Shown: positions 58,401-64,000 of the stretch, in pieces
How the letters are laid out: every line of letters begins with the position of its first letter
Position numbering within the stretch: the first letter of the stretch is position 1
Made by a program: the position numbers and the translations under genes
Assembly: GCA_035578175.1 (NCBI GenBank)
Contig: JAQMRL010000001.1
Coordinates: 374,609,220 to 374,673,219 of the forward strand
DNA length: 64,000 nucleotides
DNA from: Catonia carolina
Lineage: Eukaryota > Arthropoda > Insecta > Hemiptera > Achilidae
Reading direction: 5' to 3'
The notes under the pieces: model-generated
What the model saw: only the letters and a program-made list of their open reading frames with translations
Database searches by the model: none
Told to the model about the DNA's origin: nothing

Positions 58401-58619
58401 ATAAAAACATCGTAAAATAATGGTACAAATGTTAATGTAATTGTAAAATCGGTTACGAATAAATCAGAATTATTGTGCGAATTAATTCGCAGGGATCGGC
58501 TAGTAAGTATTTAAGTCATCAATGAAGATGTTATACAGTGAGAAAGTACAGCGATAGAGCTAACTTTTAAGCCAAATTAGAATAGTAGTTTTTGATTTAC
58601 CATGAGTAGGTACCACACA

Positions 58620-58790
58620 CAGAAAGATGGACAACCATGCAAGAACCAATTTTTTGGCTTTAAGGGGTCACGAAATATAAATGTAAAGATCAACGATCAC
58701 ATAAAAAACAGCGATAGCAAATTTCATTCTATTATTGACGTCCTCACTTCATATCAAAGAAAAACTTCGAGAAAGTAAAGTACAGAGGGA
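58620..58790 (+). repeat. Old diverged interspersed repeat
   Basis: ACACAGAAAGATGGACA, TTTTTTGGCTTTAAGGGGTC, AATGTAAAGATCAACG and CGAGAAAGTAAAG blocks, in the order seen at 51268. Confidence 0.4.
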
Positions 58791-60508
58791 AAAGACAAAA
58801 TTAAATTGGTTTGCTTTCAAAAACAAACAACGTTGTTACTATTATTTGGATTACTAAACGTTATATAAAGGAAATTCAATTATTCTCGTAAGCATTATGA
58901 GAATGGTAACCGCTAGAAATGGCATCAGCCAACCATTCTAGCATAACACATAGACATCATGACAAAGGACTAACCACAAAATTGTTCACATTGCGACAAC
59001 CCGTTAACGATTACACATGTCACTGGTGAATGTTCAACAATATATCAACTAGGAATACAGTGTAATATTAACAAGAATTTGACAGAAAAGGAGCAATCAA
59101 AGTATTAAAAATGTTGGACTTCTAAAATGCTTCATTTAATTCAAAAAACTTTTTTCATCTAAAATTTACACTACAATGCGATTGGGGGGAAATTGTTGTA
59201 TCTAAATTACAACTAATCTTAACACTCCATGACCCCAAAAGCAAAAAGCGGTTTCAAACCGAACGTCCGTCTGTGAGTGTGTTATTTATTTTGAAACAAT
59301 AATTACAGGACCGATTAGGCTGAAATTAGAGAATTAAAATTTTTCGACCACCCGCAAGGGATTTGTGAAAATAGCTAAGAATCTCTTAAATTACGGTACA
59401 AATAACTTCGGTGAAAAAATACAATTATTAAGATTTCAAGAACCGGGTCTTACACAAAATTTATAATTTTCCTCATTCACTACACTACTTGGCGATACTC
59501 ATAAGTGTAAGTGGTATCCCCAGTAATTGTTTAAAAATAATGAGTGCCCTACTTTAAAAAATTCGAAAATTTAGTTTTTCTTATTCCCTAGCCTTACGGT
59601 ACATTTTATGGATAAAGTTCACATTACAAAAGTTAAAGGCAATTAAAAATGCTACAACTTGTGTACCTAATGTTTATTATTCAGCCTCTAAGTTTTGTCG
59701 CTACTTGTAATTTTATTCAAAAAACCGTATCAAAATAGTTTTTTTCTGAAATTACAAGCTTAAAATCTGATACAAAAAATACAAGTAAGTACGGCCAAAA
59801 CGCACGCTTCTTAGCATTACAAATCCAACAAAAAGTTTAAGTTGATATTTCTTTTGCTCAAATATACAGTTTAAAGGCGTTTTTAATAATCTAAAAACAA
59901 ACCGCATTTAAATTTGTCAATTATACGCAGAGTTACAAGACGGATATTTAACGAGTAACGTCCCATTTTATTTAAATATTTATTTTATATACAGAATTTA
60001 CAGAAAGAGATAAGCATTTCTCCCAGCGGTACACAAGTTTTTAGAATGCCTCTCGGTAGAATTTTCTGTACCACAGTTTTTTGCAATTCTTTATCGTCGA
60101 TAAAACCCATTCCTCCAAGATCATCCTTAACTTTCAAAATAAATGAAAATCGGACAGGGCAAAATCGAACGCACATTTCTGATTTCAATGATATTTAAAT
60201 CGTACACTCAATTAAAATTTTGTAAATAACACAAGGTGGTTTCATTGTTTTATCTTAAGAGAAACGAATAACAGATGAACTTTTTCTTGGAGGTAAAATT
60301 GACAGAGTTCATTGCAACGGAGTCATAAAGTGCTGTCTCTTTGGACTGAATAACCACTCTGACGACAGCTATGAACCGGTTCTTTCAATGCAGAACAAGA
60401 CAGCATAGCAAGAAATAGAGATATTAAGTAAGTAAAATGTAATACTTCTTGAAGATTAACGAGAAAGATAAGTATAGTTTGCCGAAAACTCGCTTAATAT
60501 TTATTTAA
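58791..60508. other. AT-rich stretch without recognised genes
   Basis: A 67-codon minus-strand frame at 59985 has no motif. Nothing else is supportable. Confidence 0.4.
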
Positions 60509-60523
60509 CCCTTTATAGGTCTT

Positions 60524-60541
60524 TGGTAAGTATACTTACCA
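60524..60541. repeat. Perfect palindrome TGGTAAGTATACTTACCA (site 1)
   Basis: It reads GGTAAGTAT, the 5' splice-site consensus, on both strands. It is 16 bases inside the MITE. Confidence 0.9.
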
Positions 60542-60894
60542 CTGGCAATAAGGTCGATTTTATTTAAGAATAAGCTATGCAGTTAAACATTAGCATTTTA
60601 TGGTGTTATAAATGTTCTCTGGTAAGTAGACTATCCACATTTTTAAATTAGCGCCCAGCAACCAGTTTCTTAGTGAGTTGCACGGATGTGGTAAGGATCT
60701 ATACCAGCTACCGCTTTGTATTGTTACTTTTGTACATGTTAAGAAAATTTTAGTTTTTTTTCAAGAAAGCAAGCATTCATGCTAATATTAAGAAAATTTA
60801 TTCTACACATTTTTATTGTTAAATAGTACTACACGTTGTTTTAATAAGCATTGTTACCACTAAACATCATGCGATTTCCGTTTCAATAAACTTC

Positions 60895-60916
60895 CTTGGT
60901 AAGTATACTTACCAAG
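60895..60916. repeat. Perfect palindrome (site 2), 22 bases
   Basis: Same TGGTAAGTATACTTACCA core extended by CT/AG on the two sides. Confidence 0.9.
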
Positions 60917-61052
60917 ACTTAACTTAAAAAAAAAAGAAATATCTTACTGTTCTGGCACTAGAAATACATTATTCAAGTCCTTGCACAGCAAAATCTAACA
61001 TTTCACAACATACCTATACATATTTTTCCCAGTAATACTGCCCTATAAAGGG

Positions 61053-61677
61053 TTAATGTGACTTAATGAACAAAATGTCGAAACGACCTTAAATAACAAC
61101 ATAAAACTCAAAATTTTATAATATATCTGTTCATTTATAGTAATTACTAAATATCTACATTAAAATGTAAAATTTACACGCGTAGGCCCATATATAGTAA
61201 CAACAACAGTATGAGATGAAATTAACTGGATTATTTCAGGGATGAACTTAAAAGTTATCTTGTAGCTAAAACTACAGTTGATTTGGATACGTAAGTACAG
61301 TACTGTTGTTCACTTCCAACAGTAGATTTCAGAATAACTTTCCTAGATATGAAATTTGGTTTTGTACAAACACATACAGTCGGAACCAACGTAAATAGTT
61401 ATGATAAACCAACTTGTTAGCTGATTCAACTTTAACTGGAATTTATCCGAGAAACACCATATATTCACTTACACTAAGTAAATTTGTTTCTCTAAATTAG
61501 TTTCCTACCTTAGTTGTAATGTGCTCAGAGTCGCACAAATCAATAATCTAGATTTACTCGTACATGGAAAAACAGTTCATAATATTCGCTGGTTTATCAA
61601 ATATAAACTTAGTAAAAGTTGGCTTGATTTACCACGCATTAATTCAAATCACAGAACAATAAAATACACATAAAAAA
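61053..61677. other. Stretch without recognised features
   Basis: Nothing supportable. Confidence 0.4.
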
Positions 61678-62610
61678 TATGGTGTGAAACACTCACACGA
61701 CATCCTCTTGCCAATGCAATTAACAATATAACTTAACATTAGTAATAAAACATTAGAAATAAACAAAAAAACTAACCTCAATAAACACAACCTAATTTAA
61801 TCATGAGTGAAAGAAACAAAACGAAAATCTACCTCAGTTTGGCTTAAGAATACGGAAAATCACTCTTTCACGCTAAACTCTGTAGAGAAAGATGCTCTAA
61901 ATAAAAGTTGTAGATCTTTTAATTTCCTATAAATTTGATTATACACTTTTGTCGTAAAATGCCTTTTGAGGTATAGGCCTATGTTAGGCTGTAATCTTAA
62001 AAACATCGATTTTTCACACTTTTTCGTGAGAAAACAACCAGAAAATCGCTAATTACCGATAAACTAAGCATTATACAAAAAAATATTTGAAATAAAAGTT
62101 GTAGGTTTTTAAATTCTTTATAACTTTTGTTACATACATTTTTGCACTTAAATGCATATTAAAGATGCAATCTTAAAAAACATTTTTTGTTACGAGAAAA
62201 CAGCCTCCCCAAGAATTTCAGCAGACATGGCACCTACCCTATCTTGTAGAGCAGAAAAAATGTAGTAAATGAGGTGATTTTTAAAATAAAATCGGTAGAG
62301 GCCGTTTTTGAGTAAATCGCAAAAAAGTGAAAAATTGCACGAATAAACTACTACTTCCGGTTGACCGATTTTGATGGAAATGGTTCGTGACGGGTCCGGT
62401 AGTAGTATCTAACTTAAGTTTCAAGTTCGTAGGATGTTCCGTTCTTGAGATATTCTGTTCACACATACACACACACGCAGATCAATCGCTAAAAACATGT
62501 TTTTTGGGCTCTGGGGGTCTGAAAACGTGAAGATCCGAAAAAACTCTATTTCGAAAAATCGACATGAAGACAATACTTTGCTTCCTATATTCATATAGGC
62601 AAGAGAAATC
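61678..62610 (+). mobile_element. HINE-like element copy 9 (full length)
   Basis: 5' TATGGTGTGAAACACTCACAC, the common core, a short CA tract at 62460-62478, 3' hairpin CCTATATTCATATAGG and CAAGAGAAA end. Minus-strand small frames (62281, 62421) are inside the repeat. Confidence 0.8.
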
Positions 62611-62726
62611 AAAAAAGTAAAACCCGTTTAACTATAGAGTAAATGTCAAAAATCCAGTTCTCTCTTAATTGGTTAGAACTCAACCGAGATTGCTTAGCGT
62701 AACCCATACTAGTTGTACCTACCTTT

Positions 62727-63174
62727 TAAACTTTTCCATGAAGAATTGAGCAATCTTGTTTTCACATTCTCTTAACGTCATCTGTCAAGAGAGTTGGTCG
62801 ACCACTACGTTTTCTGCTGCAAACAATACCTGCCTCTAAAAATCAGTTAGTTAGCCTAGAAATTGACTAGAATAGAGTGGAGGAACACCAAAAAATTTAA
62901 TTTGAAATGATTATTTTACACTCGCATACGATTTTGTAGCAAAATATTGTTCAAGAATGAAAACCCGTTGTTCTAGGGTAAAAGACATTCTGTTCGTAAC
63001 ACAACTGGAAACAGCACAAAATTTTACGCAACTCAAGGAGAATCAACTCAAACTGTCGTATCTATACCGGTTGAGTAGGGCTACCAACTTTGTGTCACAA
63101 AACAAAATATCCCTTTCTTAGAAAAAAATTACCAGACATTAACAATTGGGTAACAGGACTAAAAAATCACCCGG
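62727..63174 (-). mobile_element. Long-TIR mariner-like element, copy 3, one end missing
   Basis: The right TIR is intact, ending ACTAAAAAATCACCCGG next to TA (63175-63176). The interior carries the HTH-coding segment (minus strand), cut off at about 62727 within the second HTH part. Confidence 0.8.
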
Positions 63175-63260
63175 TAGTTGTACCTACCAATAATTTTTAA
63201 CATTTTTTTTTGAAAACACATAAGAACTTGTTCCGTATTTATTTTTAATTTAATTTTAAT

Positions 63261-63588
63261 AGGCCCACCGGGTTGGCCTAAAGGTAAAGTCGTTGCCAAA
63301 ATCAGCTGTTTATCAGCTGATTTTCGGAGACGAAGGTTCCTGGTTCAAATCCTAGTAAAGGTAGTTACTTTTATACGGATTTGAATACTAGACAGTGGTT
63401 GCCGGTGTACTTTGATGGTTGGGGTTCAATTAACCATACTCTCTCAGGAGTGGTCGACCTGAATCTGAACAAGACTACACCTCATTTACACGTCATACAC
63501 ATCATCCTCATCTCATTGGGTCATGGGGTTGCTTATTGTTCTGAATTGAACAGATTGCAACGTACACGTATTAGGAATAAAAAATTTT
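63261..63588 (+). mobile_element. tRNA-derived SINE family 1, full length
   Basis: Head AGGCCCACCGGGTTGGCCTA with AAGGTAAAGTCG (A-box region), CTGGTTCAAATCCTAGTAAAG (B-box), body CCGGTGTACTTTGATGG and CATCCTCATCTCATTGGGTC, tail TTAGGAATAAAAA. A 69-codon frame within it is incidental. Confidence 0.85.
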
Positions 63589-64000
63589 AAAAAATTAATA
63601 AACATACATTCCATTTTAAATATAAATTACACTTTATTCAAAATATCATGTTATTATTTAAACGGAATAAAGAACAGAGGGAAATCTGTAATTAGCTCAT
63701 GCATCAGTGCTACCAATAAAAAAAATTTTCTTTGCATTAACTTTTCCTGTTGGTGAATGATAACATATTAAAATACAAATTAATAATGGAAAATAAAAAA
63801 TGATTTTTTTCCAATAACACACGGAAAATAGAATCAAATTTATTAATTATTTGTTATTTCATTACAATATTATTAAATATTAATGTATTAATAATTAATC
63901 ACGTCTTGTGTATTGAATAATGGTTTACTGAATGTAACAATAACAAATGCCAGTTAAATAATAACTCCATATGATTTTTAAAATTGCAAAACAAATATTT
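63589..64000. other. AT-rich end of window without recognised features
   Basis: Nothing supportable. Confidence 0.5.

Larger units (their letters stand above)
60509..61052. mobile_element. piggyBac-type MITE (544 bp) with TTAA ends
   Basis: It is flanked by TTAA (60505-60508 and 61053-61056). TIRs are CCCTTTATAGG and CCTATAAAGGG. CCC-type ends at TTAA are diagnostic of piggyBac elements. The interior is non-coding and holds two copies of an 18-base perfect palindrome. Confidence 0.9.

Overview
The window looks like intergenic or intronic DNA from an AT-rich, repeat-laden arthropod genome. I infer a hemimetabolous insect, possibly a hemipteran. The reasons are tRNA-derived SINEs, R1-like LINE debris, a DUF4817-type mariner family, an insect-type AAA-ATPase-like gene and short spliced introns. 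The species cannot be fixed from this sequence alone. No bacterial operon, rRNA, CRISPR array or functional tRNA gene is visible. Most short open frames are chance or lie inside repeats.

Two long intact coding regions stand out. At 32960-34342 (+) there is an AAA-ATPase-like (PF09820-type) gene. Its reading frame continues upstream of the first ATG to a good splice acceptor, and its stop codon overlaps a possible splice donor, so it is probably one exon of a longer gene. At 38309-41075 (-) there is a two-exon gene of 702 codons encoding a DUF7869-like, probably DDE/D transposase. That gene sits in a complete ~4.5 kb DNA transposon (37236-41741) with matching terminal inverted repeats and an array of subterminal repeats. 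The transposon is itself inserted in an older pogo/Tigger-like element (37024-41805).

The rest is layered mobile DNA:
(1) About nine copies of a 0.5-1 kb element with a subterminal/terminal inverted repeat pair, a 3' hairpin and a central GT/CA microsatellite. This is the plan of Helentron-associated HINE/DINE elements.
(2) About twelve copies of a ~400 bp CAA-tailed retroposon (here called S400), several with clear target-site duplications and many carrying the same ~70-codon open frame.
(3) Two tRNA-derived SINE families.
(4) Long-TIR mariner-like elements that keep only the N-terminal DNA-binding part of a transposase, and a decayed Tc1/mariner with the C-terminal part.
(5) Two GC-rich solo LTRs, both carrying histone-type 3' stem-loops.
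(6) A piggyBac-type MITE with TTAA ends, an 8-bp-TSD MITE and a long foldback.
(7) R1-like and other LINE fragments, and several tandem duplications.

Nesting gives relative ages: solo LTR into a HINE (9.4 kb), LINE into a mariner (15.2 kb), S400 into a tRNA-SINE (24.6 kb), MITE into S400 (3.4 kb), and a 2 kb tandem-repeat insertion into a HINE (44 kb). The AT-rich stretches between these hold no gene I can support.
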